Source: an uncultured Lachnospiraceae bacterium
GTDB lineage: Bacteria; Bacillota; Clostridia; Lachnospirales; Lachnospiraceae
Assembly (NCBI GenBank): GCA_902793685.1
Contig: CADBEN010000003.1
Span: 62,001 to 126,000, forward strand
Direction: 5' to 3'
DNA length: 64,000 nt
The notes below the pieces were generated by a model, which did not search any database, was not told the DNA's origin, and saw only the letters and a list, made by a program, of their open reading frames with translations. Numbering within the stretch: position 1 is the stretch's first letter; each line of letters starts with the position of its first letter. Position numbers and translations under genes: made by a program. Below are positions 15,575-23,865 of this stretch, one piece after another.

Positions 15575-16582
15575 TCATTCCTTCTCGCCCAGAATGCCTT
15601 CCGGGCGGAACCGCATGATCAGGATCAGCATCAGGCCGTAAAGGATATACCAGGGGTCAAAAGGCAGTCCGATGAGTCCCTGGACACCGCGCAGAAGCTC
15701 CGGCAGGATCACGACGATGAAACCGCCGAGGATCGCGCCCGGGATGCTTCGTCTGCCGCCGATGACCAGCATCGTGAAGATGTTGATGGAGAGCATCGCG
15801 GAGAGCATGCTGGGATCCACAAGATTCGCGAAAGCCGCGTAGAAGCTGCCCGCCACGCTGCAGATGACTGCCGAGATCAGGATGGCCTTCAGCCGGTACC
15901 AGCGGACGTTGATGCCCATGGCCTCCGCGGCGATCTCGTCCTGCCGGATCGCCTGGACCGCGTAGCCCTCTCTGGAGTGGACAAAGCGCCAGGTAAAGAA
16001 GGCGAGGAACACCACGATGGCATAGAGGATCAGAATATAGCCGTCCTTGTTGGAGGGCAGGAAGGGCATCTTGGTGATCTTCATGCCGAGGATGGTCGGC
16101 GGCTTGATGCCGGGAATTCCGGCAGTTCCGCCCAGCTCATCCGTGTTGATGACGATATAGCGCAGGATCTCACAGAAGGCATAGGTGATGACCACCATGA
16201 AGGATCCTTTGACCCGGCGGCCTGCCAGGGCGACCGGGACGGAGGCTGCCGCCGCGGCAAGCATGCCCAGCGGAAGGGTCAGCCAGAAACTGACGCCGAA
16301 CCTTGTCGTGAGATACCCGGTCATGTAGGCGCCGATACCGTAGAAGGCGGCATGTCCCAGGGAGGTCTCCCCGAGATAGCCGGAATAAAAATTGATGCCC
16401 AGGCTCGCAATGGCATAGATCAGGCCGTTCACGGCGATGTATTTTACAAAGTTCGGAATGACCGGTGTCTTCCCCGGGATCAGCTGGTCAAGGAAACAGA
16501 AGACCAGCACAAAAACGAGGGAGATCACAAGATTTGCTTTCCCGCTGAGGCCGAAGAACCATTCGCTTTTCTTTTTCGTCAT
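15575..16582 (-). CDS. livM: Liv-type ABC importer permease LivM
   Basis: 335 residues from the ATG at 16582 behind GGAGGG. About nine hydrophobic segments. LivM hallmarks: YSGYLGETSLGHAAFYGIGA, the SREGYAVQAIRQDEIAAEAMGIN cytoplasmic loop that contacts the ATPases, and VIGGRRSIPGAILGG. It pairs with LivH, whose stop codon lies about ten bases upstream. Confidence 0.93.
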   Translation of the reverse strand: MTKKKSEWFFGLSGKANLVISLVFVLVFCFLDQLIPGKTPVIPNFVKYIAVNGLIYAIASLGINFYSGYLGETSLGHAAFYGIGAYMTGYLTTRFGVSFWLTLPLGMLAAAAASVPVALAGRRVKGSFMVVITYAFCEILRYIVINTDELGGTAGIPGIKPPTILGMKITKMPFLPSNKDGYILILYAIVVFLAFFTWRFVHSREGYAVQAIRQDEIAAEAMGINVRWYRLKAILISAVICSVAGSFYAAFANLVDPSMLSAMLSINIFTMLVIGGRRSIPGAILGGFIVVILPELLRGVQGLIGLPFDPWYILYGLMLILIMRFRPEGILGEKE

Positions 16583-16592
16583 GGCTCCCTCC

Positions 16593-17489
16593 TCAGACCT
16601 TCTCTTCAAACTTGTAGCCCATGAGGCCGGTCGGCCTGATCAAAAGGACCAGGATCATGATGGCGAAGCTGATCGCGTCCTTGTAACCGGTGGAGATCAG
16701 CCCTGAGGTGATGTTTTCCGCAATTCCGATCAGGAGTCCCCCCACAAGGGAGCCGGTGATGCTGCCTATGCCGCCGAGGATCGCGCAGGCCCAGCCCTTC
16801 AGACCGGCCAGGGCACCCATCGTCGGAAAGATGGTGTACAGCGTGCCCATGAAAAAGCCCGCTGCAGCGCCGAGGGCGCCGCTGACAGCAAAGGTGACCT
16901 TGATCAGCATCTCGGAATCCGCGCCCATGAGGCCCAGAGTCTTCATGTCCTGGGAGCCGGCCATCATGGCCTTTCCGATGATGGTCTTCGTGAAGAACAG
17001 CTGAAGGACCGCCATGATGATAAGCGATCCGATCAGGATGCGCAGATGGATGGAGCTCATGGTGATGTCCGTGCCTCCGATACGGAACAGCGTGACAAGC
17101 TTATATTCCATGAGCTGCGGGTAGACCCGGGGATCTGCGCTGAAGGCCGCGTTCGCGGAATAGCGCACCAGTGTCGAGAGTCCCAGAGCAGTGATGAAAC
17201 CCGATTTCGCCAGTGTTCCTTTCTTTCTCAGCGGGACATATCCGAACTGGTCCAGAAGCATTGCACACACGGCGCCCGCCGCCATGGAGATCAGCAATGC
17301 AGGGAGCAGGGACATGTGCGCAAAGGTCGTCAGGAAAAATCCCGTGTACGCACCGAGCATGTAGACCTCTCCGTGCGTCCAGTTGATGATCCCGACAATG
17401 CCGAACACTGTGGTCCAGCCGATCGCGATCAGCGCGTAGATTCCGCCGGTCGCGAGTCCGTTGATGATCTGTTGAATCACTACTGCCAT
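16593..17489 (-). CDS. livH: Liv-type ABC importer permease LivH
   Basis: 298 residues. GGGAGAGAACCT precedes the ATG. Multi-spanning permease with the family N-terminus QQIINGLATGGIYALIAIGW, NWTHGEVYMLGAY, and a SQDMKTLGLMGADSEM coupling loop followed by GAAAGFFMGTLYTIFPTMG. It is the first permease gene behind the binding protein, separated by 121 bases containing two stable hairpins that may lower expression relative to the binding protein. Confidence 0.93.
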   Translation of the reverse strand: MAVVIQQIINGLATGGIYALIAIGWTTVFGIVGIINWTHGEVYMLGAYTGFFLTTFAHMSLLPALLISMAAGAVCAMLLDQFGYVPLRKKGTLAKSGFITALGLSTLVRYSANAAFSADPRVYPQLMEYKLVTLFRIGGTDITMSSIHLRILIGSLIIMAVLQLFFTKTIIGKAMMAGSQDMKTLGLMGADSEMLIKVTFAVSGALGAAAGFFMGTLYTIFPTMGALAGLKGWACAILGGIGSITGSLVGGLLIGIAENITSGLISTGYKDAISFAIMILVLLIRPTGLMGYKFEEKV

Positions 17490-17504
17490 AGGTTCTCTCC
17501 CGGG

Positions 17505-17576
17505 CGTTTCAGGCTTTCCCCTGAAACGCAGAAACCGGAGTCGGGGCTGCCGCGCGGAATATCCGCCCGGCAGCCC
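17505..17576 (-). terminator. Two stem-loops between the binding-protein gene and livH
   Basis: Stem 1: CGTTTCAGG (17505-17513) with CCTGAAACG (17520-17528), perfect. Stem 2: 15-base arms (17544-17558 and 17562-17576) with a single mismatch and an ATA loop. Neither has a T-run. Such hairpins after a binding-protein gene commonly stabilise the upstream mRNA and attenuate the permease genes. Confidence 0.6.
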
Positions 17577-17610
17577 TGCTCCGCAGGTTTTGTTTATGAA
17601 TCTGATGTAA

Positions 17611-18897
17611 TTACTCTGCGTCGAGGATGAACTCGCCGTCCTTGACGATCAGGGTCAGGTAGTCGCGCTCCCACTCATTGTCCTCGGTGAAGACCACGTG
17701 TCCGGTAACGCCCTCATAGTCGGTCTGCTCCATGCCGGTCTTCATGCCTTCACGGTCGACCTCTCCGTTGTTTGCCTGCATCGCCTTGTCCGCTGCTGCC
17801 GCAAGGACGTAAGCCATGTCGTAGCCCATCGCCGCGAAGGCGTCCGGAGTCTCGTTGAATTTCTCGTTGTACTTCTTCACGAATTCCTGGACCTTCTCGT
17901 CCGGGTTGGTGGAGATGTAGACGCTGACGCAGCCCACACCCTCGAGAGCGTCGCCCGCGATCTCAAGCGCGTGCGTGTTGTAAAGGGAGGTCGCGCCGAT
18001 GATGTAAGCGTCGACGCCCTGCTGGTCCATCTGGCTGATAAGCAGGGAGGAATCGGTGACGGTGCCGCAGATCGCGATGGCTTCCGCGCCGGCGCTCTTC
18101 ACCTTGGTGACGATAGCGCTGAAATCCTGGTCTGCCGCGTTGTACTCGATCTCATCGACGATGTTGCCGCCGTTTTCCTTCGCGTAGGTCACCAGGTTTC
18201 CGCCCAGGTTCTTGCCGTAGTCGTTGTTGGAATACAGCACCAGGATATTCTTGTAGCCCTTGTTCAGGATGGCCTTTGCCATCTGCGGTCCGACCTGCGC
18301 GTCCTGCACTGCCATGCGGAAGAAATAATCGCTGGCCTTCGCGAGAGACGGGGAGCTGGAAGAGACGACGCAGTCCACCAGTCCGGCATCGTCGATGATC
18401 GGGACCAGAGCCAGGGTGCATGAGGTCAGGGAAGAACCGACCATTGCGACGATGGACTCATCGTCCGCCATCTTCTGCGCGCCGCGGGCCGTATTCTGCG
18501 GATCGCCCTGGTCGTCATATTCTACCAGGACCAGCTTCGCGCCGTTCACGCCGCCTGCCGCGTTGATCTCTTCAAACGCCATAGTCATGGCACGCTGCTG
18601 GTCGACACCGTACAGAGCATTGTCGCCGCTCAGCGGGTTGACGAGACCGATATGGATCTCGCTGTCCGCAGCCTGGACGCTGCCTGCCGCAGCCTGAGTC
18701 TCTTCGGCCTTGGTCTCCTCGGCTTTGGTCTCCTCGGCCTTGGTCTCCTCAGCCTTGGTCTCCGCAGCCGCAGTCTCCTTCGGTGCTTCCGTCGCCGCCG
18801 GAGCAGCGGTGGTCGCCGGTGCGGAAGATCCGCCGCAGGCGGAAAGGCTTGCGATCATGCAGCCTGCCATCAGCATTGCCATACACTTCTTCATCAT
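17611..18897 (-). CDS. Liv-type ABC substrate-binding lipoprotein
   Basis: 428 residues from the ATG at 18897, eight bases after GGAGG. Lipoprotein signal (MLMAGCMIASLSACGG; Cys at the lipobox). Residues about 28-60 are an Ala/Glu/Thr/Lys linker with repeated KAEET units (DNA repeat at about 18690-18780). The Peripla_BP_6 domain begins IHIGLVNPLSGDNALYGVDQ and continues with GSSLTSCTLALVP, LVLYSNNDYGKNLG and AAMGYDMAYVLAAA. Ligands of this class are amino acids, amides or related zwitterions. The amine dehydrogenase operon ending 101 bases upstream hints that its substrate is what is imported. Confidence 0.9.
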   Translation of the reverse strand: MMKKCMAMLMAGCMIASLSACGGSSAPATTAAPAATEAPKETAAAETKAEETKAEETKAEETKAEETQAAAGSVQAADSEIHIGLVNPLSGDNALYGVDQQRAMTMAFEEINAAGGVNGAKLVLVEYDDQGDPQNTARGAQKMADDESIVAMVGSSLTSCTLALVPIIDDAGLVDCVVSSSSPSLAKASDYFFRMAVQDAQVGPQMAKAILNKGYKNILVLYSNNDYGKNLGGNLVTYAKENGGNIVDEIEYNAADQDFSAIVTKVKSAGAEAIAICGTVTDSSLLISQMDQQGVDAYIIGATSLYNTHALEIAGDALEGVGCVSVYISTNPDEKVQEFVKKYNEKFNETPDAFAAMGYDMAYVLAAAADKAMQANNGEVDREGMKTGMEQTDYEGVTGHVVFTEDNEWERDYLTLIVKDGEFILDAE

Positions 18898-18998
18898 TCT
18901 TGTTTCCTCCGTTTGTTTCATGATTCTATAAAATTGTATAACTCATCCGGACTTACGCCCAAATTACATCCTACCTCAAAAAGCTCTTTATGTTAACC

Positions 18999-19796
18999 CT
19001 AAAGTTCTTTATAGCCGGCAAATGCGCCGAGTTTGACCGGCCGGAGCGGCTGACGGTGCCGCGGCCCGCGGATCTCCTCCGCCGGTTTTCCGAGTCTTGC
19101 GGAGAGTTCCCGCACCAGAAGGGCCGTGCAGGTCTTGCCCTGGCAGGGTCCCATGGAGAACCGTGCCTCCAGCTTCAGGTCGTTCAGGGTCAGGTGATTC
19201 TCGTCCAGGAGCCGCTTCAGCGTCTCCATGTCAATGTCCTCACAGCGGCAGACGATGCTCTCGTCCAGCACCACGTTCTCCGGTTCTCCGACGAACACCC
19301 CGTTCTCCGCCGTGAGCGGAAGAGCCATGCCGCGGACGATGTGGGCATAGGCGTCATCCACCGCGATGCCGATGACGGACGTCCGGTCCTTATAGGTGAC
19401 AACGCTGACCACCGTGCCCTTCGTGACGGTCTGCCCGTCCCGGTCGACGGCATCGACCACGTCTCCCTTCTGCGGCAGCGGCAGGAATTCCCAGGCAAAC
19501 TTCACGACGGTCTGCGACTCCGACCAGGTCTCGTCGATCACGAAGGCAGCCAGGCCGGAGCAGTGCGCCACGCAGGCGCCGCAGCCCACGCACTTGTCAT
19601 AGAAGGTCTCCGGGAGCTCGTTGATGTCCGTCAGTTCCTTCACCGCCCCGAACTTACATGCCGTGTAGCAGGGATTGCAGGGGATCTGCTGGAAACACTC
19701 AAAGATGGCATAGGGGCCTTTCTTCCTGCGCTCTTCCGAAGGAAGCAGGCGCAGGACCCGCTCCGGGACCTTAAGAATCAGCGGCTCATTTTTCAT
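18999..19796 (-). CDS. Fe-S subunit (two 4Fe-4S motifs plus BFD-like 2Fe-2S) of an amine/amino-acid dehydrogenase
   Basis: 265 residues. N-terminal ferredoxin-like part: IPCNPCYTACKFGAV and CVGCGACVAHCSGLAAFVID. C-terminal BFD-like domain: VCRCEDIDMETLKRLL and GPCQGKTCTALLVRE. The ATG at 19796 overlaps the stop of the upstream FAD subunit (ATGAAAAATGA), hence coupled. In HcnB-type proteins the BFD domain is usually fused to the FAD subunit; here it is a separate gene together with 4Fe-4S clusters, pointing to electron transfer to ferredoxin, NAD or quinone carriers. Confidence 0.88.
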   Translation of the reverse strand: MKNEPLILKVPERVLRLLPSEERRKKGPYAIFECFQQIPCNPCYTACKFGAVKELTDINELPETFYDKCVGCGACVAHCSGLAAFVIDETWSESQTVVKFAWEFLPLPQKGDVVDAVDRDGQTVTKGTVVSVVTYKDRTSVIGIAVDDAYAHIVRGMALPLTAENGVFVGEPENVVLDESIVCRCEDIDMETLKRLLDENHLTLNDLKLEARFSMGPCQGKTCTALLVRELSARLGKPAEEIRGPRHRQPLRPVKLGAFAGYKEL

Positions 19797-21231
19797 AGTC
19801 CACACCGCCTTTCTCTCTGAGTTTCCGGTCGCCGGAAAGGATCTTCCCGCCCAGCGGGCCGGAGCGGAGCTGCAGAAGCTGCTCCTTGTAATCCTTCATC
19901 CGGCTCTCAAGATCCGGCACTTCCGTGAGGTCCGCGGATGCCGCCAGCGCTGCGATCCTTCCGGTCAGCTGGGCGCTGGTCGCCTCCTCGATGCCGCTGG
20001 CATCGCCCGCGGCGTAAAGTCCTTTCACTGAGGTCCGCCGGTCTTCGTCGAGCTTCGGCACATAGCCGCCGAGCTCGGGGATGAACTTCATCTCGCAGCC
20101 CGCCTGAAAAAAGAACTCCGACAGCGGGGAAAGCCCCACCGCCATGCAGACCACATCGCACTTCAGGCCCTTTTCGGTGCCGGGGACGGGCCGGAAACTG
20201 CTGTCCAGTGCTGTAAGCACCACGCCCTCCAGCCTGTCTCCGCCGTAGGCATACTTGATGGTATGGCTGGTCAGGATCGGCACGTTCGCCCGGCGGAGCT
20301 TGTTCGCGTGGACCTCATAACCGCCGAATCTCGGTGCCGCCTCGACCACGGCCGCCACCCGGACGCCCGCCTGCAGAAGCTGATAGCTCACGATGAGGCC
20401 TATATTGCCGGCCCCGACCATGACCACGGTCTTTCCCGGGACCACGCCCTCCATGTTCATCAGTGTCTGCACCGCGCCGGCGCCGTAGATGCCCGGCAGG
20501 TCGTTGCCCGGGAACACCAGGTTTTTCTCGAAGGCGCCGGTGGCCACGATATTGGCCCCCGCCTTCACGGAGACGATCTGTCCGTCCCGCTCCGCCATCA
20601 CGGTGCCGTCCCGGAAATATCCGAGAGCCGTGGTGTCGTGCCAGACCCGGATCTGCGGATTTTTTTCGATCTCCGCCATCAGCTCCTCCGCGATCACAAA
20701 TCCGCGGGTCCCGGCCTTCGCCTTCTCGGAGCCGAAAAACTTGTGGGTCTGCTTTGAGAGCTGTCCGCCCATCCGGGCATTCCGCTCGAGGATGATCACC
20801 TTCAGCCCGTGGGCCGCAGCCTCCAGCGCGGCATTCATGCCGGCAGGGCCGCCGCCGATCACCAGGACGTCGGTGACCGCTTCTTCCTGCTTCCGGAGTT
20901 CTCCCGCCCGGGGGAAACGCTCCGGGTCCATGACCGCCTTCCGGTTCTGCTCTTCCACCGTCATTCCTTCCCGGAGTGGCTCGACGCAGATCCGGACATT
21001 GTCCCGGCCGTCCACCCGCATCAGGCAGGAGGAACAGTTTCCGATGGCACAGAAAAGGCCGCGGGGACGGTGCTTCACTTCACTCTCATGGAGTTTCCGC
21101 ACGCCTGCCGCGTGGAGCGCAGCCGCTACGGATTCTCCCTCATATCCTTTGATCTCCTGTCCGTTGAACCGGAAGGTGACTTTTCTTCCCTTCCGGAAGG
21201 TCAGGACCGGATGTTCTTCAATTCTGCTCAT
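19786..21231 (-). CDS. FAD/NAD-linked oxidoreductase subunit with N-terminal 2Fe-2S domain (HcnAB-like)
   Basis: 481 residues. Residues about 10-100 are a Fer2_4 ferredoxin domain (FNGQEIKGYEGESVAAAL, CAIGNCSSCLMRVDG, ICVEP). Residues about 118-470 are a pyridine-nucleotide-disulfide-type FAD domain: VLVIGGGPAGMNAALEAAA, ERNARMGGQLSKQTH, ATGAFEKNLVFPGNDLPGIY, VVMVGAGNIGLIVSYQLL and LYAAGDASGIEEATSAQLTG. It corresponds to HcnA fused to HcnB without the BFD tail, or to the alpha subunit of dye-linked proline dehydrogenases. It overlaps the DAO-type subunit by four bases. Confidence 0.9.
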   Translation of the reverse strand: MSRIEEHPVLTFRKGRKVTFRFNGQEIKGYEGESVAAALHAAGVRKLHESEVKHRPRGLFCAIGNCSSCLMRVDGRDNVRICVEPLREGMTVEEQNRKAVMDPERFPRAGELRKQEEAVTDVLVIGGGPAGMNAALEAAAHGLKVIILERNARMGGQLSKQTHKFFGSEKAKAGTRGFVIAEELMAEIEKNPQIRVWHDTTALGYFRDGTVMAERDGQIVSVKAGANIVATGAFEKNLVFPGNDLPGIYGAGAVQTLMNMEGVVPGKTVVMVGAGNIGLIVSYQLLQAGVRVAAVVEAAPRFGGYEVHANKLRRANVPILTSHTIKYAYGGDRLEGVVLTALDSSFRPVPGTEKGLKCDVVCMAVGLSPLSEFFFQAGCEMKFIPELGGYVPKLDEDRRTSVKGLYAAGDASGIEEATSAQLTGRIAALAASADLTEVPDLESRMKDYKEQLLQLRSGPLGGKILSGDRKLREKGGVDYEK

Positions 21232-22418
21232 GTCCTGCCCCCTTCCGCAGCTTCCTTTTCCGCGAACCGGGAGAAGGCGAACGGAGTCATGTCGAACTCC
21301 GTCTCCCTGCCGGTGACCATGTCCGCCACCGTCTTTCCGGTGACCGGCGCCAGGGCGATGCCGTCGCCTTCGTGGCCCGTCGCGATGTACAGCCCGCCGA
21401 TGCCCGGGACACTGCTCACGATCGGGGAACCGTCCTCGCAGAAAGGCCTGAGTCCGGTGAAGACCCGGATCACGTTCAGAGCCTTTACCGCCGGGACAAA
21501 ACGGGCACTGTACTCGCTGATGGCCCGCAGGATCTCAAGACGGGTGTTCAGGTCGTAGCCTGCGAATTCGCGGTTCGACCCGATCAGGAAATTTCCGTTC
21601 AGGGTCTGCTCCATACTCAGGCTGACACCCAGATGGAAGGTGGGATCTGACGCCTTTTCCGCCAGCGACGGATCGTGCTTGATGGCGATATATCGGGCGC
21701 AGAGAAGAATCTTGTGCAGGGAATGCTCCACTGCCTCTGTGACCATCAGATGGCCCCGCCGGGGCTTCACCGGGATCCGGATCCCGGCCATCTCACCGAG
21801 ATAAGGGGACCAGACGCCGGCTGCGATGATGACCCGCTTCGCCTCGATGGTGCCCCGGCTCGTTTCGACGCCGCAGACCTCGCCGCCGCGGATAACGATA
21901 TCCGTTACTGCAGTGTCTGTCAGGATTTCCCCTCCCAGATCACGGAAGCGTTTCGCATAAGCCCGGGTCGTGTGGATGGGACTCGTGTAGCCGTCCAGCG
22001 CACAGTGCGCGGCACCCGCGACCTCCGTGGAGATGAGCGGTTCCATACGGCGGATCTCCGCGTTGTTCAGGAACTCCACCGGGACGCCCTCCCGGATCTG
22101 CTCCCGGATCACCGGTTCCACGATTTCCCGCATTTCTTCGTTTTCGATCAGGACCAGGCCGCCGTTTCTTCGGTACTGGGTCTCATAGCCCAGTTCCTCC
22201 TCCAGTCCCTGGTACATTTCGGCGCTCCGCATGGCCATCCGCAGCGGGAGGCCGGGGTGCTTGGACTGGAGCATGACGAAGCCGTCGCAGGCACCGGAGG
22301 TGCCTTCTCCGATTCCGCGCCGCTCGATCAGTGTGACTTTTACCCCGGCGCGGGTAAGGTAATACGCGGAGGAACATCCGATAATTCCGCCGCCGATCAC
22401 GACAGTATCTGTTTTCAT
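21228..22418 (-). CDS. DAO-family FAD amine/amino-acid dehydrogenase catalytic subunit (HcnC-like)
   Basis: 396 residues. N-terminal dinucleotide fold DTVVIGGGIIGCSSAYYLTR, GTSGACDGFVMLQSKHPG, ALDGYTSPIHTTRAYAKR, PRRGHLMVTEA, TGLRPFCEDGSPIVS and GGLYIATGHEGDGIALAP, all typical of glycine/D-amino-acid oxidase-like subunits of heteromeric dehydrogenases (HcnC, hydroxyproline, proline or opine types). It would oxidise a C-N bond and pass electrons to the Fe-S subunits encoded downstream. First gene of the operon; its ribosome-binding site (AGAGG) is rather distant. Substrate not predictable from sequence. Confidence 0.9.
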   Translation of the reverse strand: MKTDTVVIGGGIIGCSSAYYLTRAGVKVTLIERRGIGEGTSGACDGFVMLQSKHPGLPLRMAMRSAEMYQGLEEELGYETQYRRNGGLVLIENEEMREIVEPVIREQIREGVPVEFLNNAEIRRMEPLISTEVAGAAHCALDGYTSPIHTTRAYAKRFRDLGGEILTDTAVTDIVIRGGEVCGVETSRGTIEAKRVIIAAGVWSPYLGEMAGIRIPVKPRRGHLMVTEAVEHSLHKILLCARYIAIKHDPSLAEKASDPTFHLGVSLSMEQTLNGNFLIGSNREFAGYDLNTRLEILRAISEYSARFVPAVKALNVIRVFTGLRPFCEDGSPIVSSVPGIGGLYIATGHEGDGIALAPVTGKTVADMVTGRETEFDMTPFAFSRFAEKEAAEGGRT

Positions 22419-22456
22419 TTGCCGCAGTGCCTCTTCTTCATATATATTTACTATCT

Positions 22457-22568
22457 AAGATACCACGAATCCCATAGGAATCAAGGTGAAATTGTACAAT
22501 AATTCCACAATAGATGTTTTCTACTGGACATGCCGTCCATTCTTTGCTATGGTAAAAACAAATTACCA
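22457..22568. promoter_or_regulatory. Divergent promoter/operator region of the PucR-amine dehydrogenase block
   Basis: Two inverted repeats, TGGAC-ATGCC-GTCCA (22525-22539) and TGGTAA-AAACAAA-TTACCA (22550-22568), lie between the divergent genes. On the minus strand TTGATT (22479-22484), 16 bases and TATCTT (22457-22462) form a moderate promoter for the dehydrogenase operon, placing both repeats upstream of its -35, where an activator would bind. The PucR promoter is not clear. Confidence 0.45.
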
Positions 22569-22636
22569 AAATCAGGAATTGTTTTCATTTTTTAATATAG
22601 CCTGAAGAAGGAAATCTTTACATAGGAGTGTGCAGC

Positions 22637-23797
22637 ATGGCCCTTACAGTCAGTGATATTCTGGCCCGGAATCTTCTTCCCGGAATGCGGCTGGTTTCCG
22701 GCGGGCTTGGTATAGAGAACGTCGTCACCTGGGTCAATATCATGGAGATCCTGGATACCCCGGAAAGCATCCAGCCCGGCGAGCTTCTGATCACCACCGG
22801 GTACGGTCTCGCGGACCGGAACCGGTATTCGGGTCTGATCGCACGCCTGAAGGAGCGCGGTGTCTCTGCGGTCGCGATCCAGACCGGCTATTACATCGAC
22901 CGGATTCCGGCTTTTATCCTGGAGGAGTCCGCTCATTTCGGACTTCCTGTCCTGGACCTCCCGCGGAACTATTCCTTCTCGGATATTCTCCACATTCTTA
23001 TCGATGAGATCAGCGGCGACGCGTCCCTTCTGAAAGCTTCGGGCATCGACGCTGACTGGTTCCAGGCCGCGCTCCTGACCGAAATGAAGGCGGGCGGCAG
23101 CAATTTCTTTGAGCCCGGCAGGAAAAACTACCTGATCTGCATCGGGCCCGCCGGGAATTTCCCTTCGGATTCGGAAGCGGGCAATGCTGCCCTCCGGACG
23201 ATCCGCGGCTGGCTGGGAACTCTCCCCTGCAGAATAGTGTCTGTGTCCCGCGGCAGCAGCAGCTGTTTCCTGATGTCCTACGATAAGGGTTCTTCCTTTC
23301 ATGCGGTGAGTTATGATCTTCTGATCCGGCTTACGCTGAGTTCGGAAAACGAAGGACTGAATTTCTTCGCCGGCATTGACCGTGTACCGTCGGAAGAAGC
23401 GCTGGCGCTCTCCTTCCGGCACGCTCTTCAGGGGATCGTCCTTCTGCGAAGCATCGAGGCGGTGCGCGGGGTCTGCCCCTACAACAATTACGATTTCATC
23501 AGTTCCTTCGGGGCGATGTACCGCAGCAGCCGCGGTTCCGCCATGACGGTCCCGGCACTCAAAACGCTGATCGCGAAGGACCGGAGCCGCGGCACGGCCT
23601 ACACGCGGACGCTCCGGGTCTACCTGTCGGAGAACTGCAGCATCACCAAGGCCGCGGAGCACCTGAATGTCCACCGCCACACCCTCAACAACCGGCTGGA
23701 CGTTATCCGCCAGATGACGGGGATCGATTTCCGCAATCCCTTCACCCGCGCCTCATTATACCTCTCCCTGATGATCCACGACTACTACGGCGTCTGA
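22637..23797 (+). CDS. PucR-family transcriptional regulator
   Basis: 386 residues from the ATG at 22637 (MALTVSDIL), eight bases after GGAG. Residues about 5-125: PucR N-terminal ligand domain (ENVVTWVNIMEILDTPE, GELLITTGYGL, ERGVSAVAIQTGYYID, LPVLDLPRNYSFSDIL). A middle GGDEF-like region follows. C-terminal helix-turn-helix (SENCSITKAAEHLNVHRHTL, then NNRLDVIRQMTGID). Such proteins usually activate a neighbouring catabolic operon on sensing its substrate. Being divergent from the amine dehydrogenase genes, it probably controls them and perhaps the Liv importer. Confidence 0.92.
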   Translation: MALTVSDILARNLLPGMRLVSGGLGIENVVTWVNIMEILDTPESIQPGELLITTGYGLADRNRYSGLIARLKERGVSAVAIQTGYYIDRIPAFILEESAHFGLPVLDLPRNYSFSDILHILIDEISGDASLLKASGIDADWFQAALLTEMKAGGSNFFEPGRKNYLICIGPAGNFPSDSEAGNAALRTIRGWLGTLPCRIVSVSRGSSSCFLMSYDKGSSFHAVSYDLLIRLTLSSENEGLNFFAGIDRVPSEEALALSFRHALQGIVLLRSIEAVRGVCPYNNYDFISSFGAMYRSSRGSAMTVPALKTLIAKDRSRGTAYTRTLRVYLSENCSITKAAEHLNVHRHTLNNRLDVIRQMTGIDFRNPFTRASLYLSLMIHDYYGV

Positions 23798-23822
23798 AGG
23801 ACGCACTACGGCCTTTCACAGT

Positions 23823-23864
23823 AAAACGCTGCCCGGCGGCATAACCGCCTGACAGCGTTTTTTT
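23823..23864. terminator. Bidirectional terminator between pucR-like and ABC exporter genes
   Basis: AAAACGCTG...CAGCGTTTT outer stem with an inner GGCGG/CCGCC stem. T7 follows on the plus strand and a shorter T-run on the minus strand. It lies between converging stop codons. Confidence 0.9.
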
Positions 23865-23865
23865 A

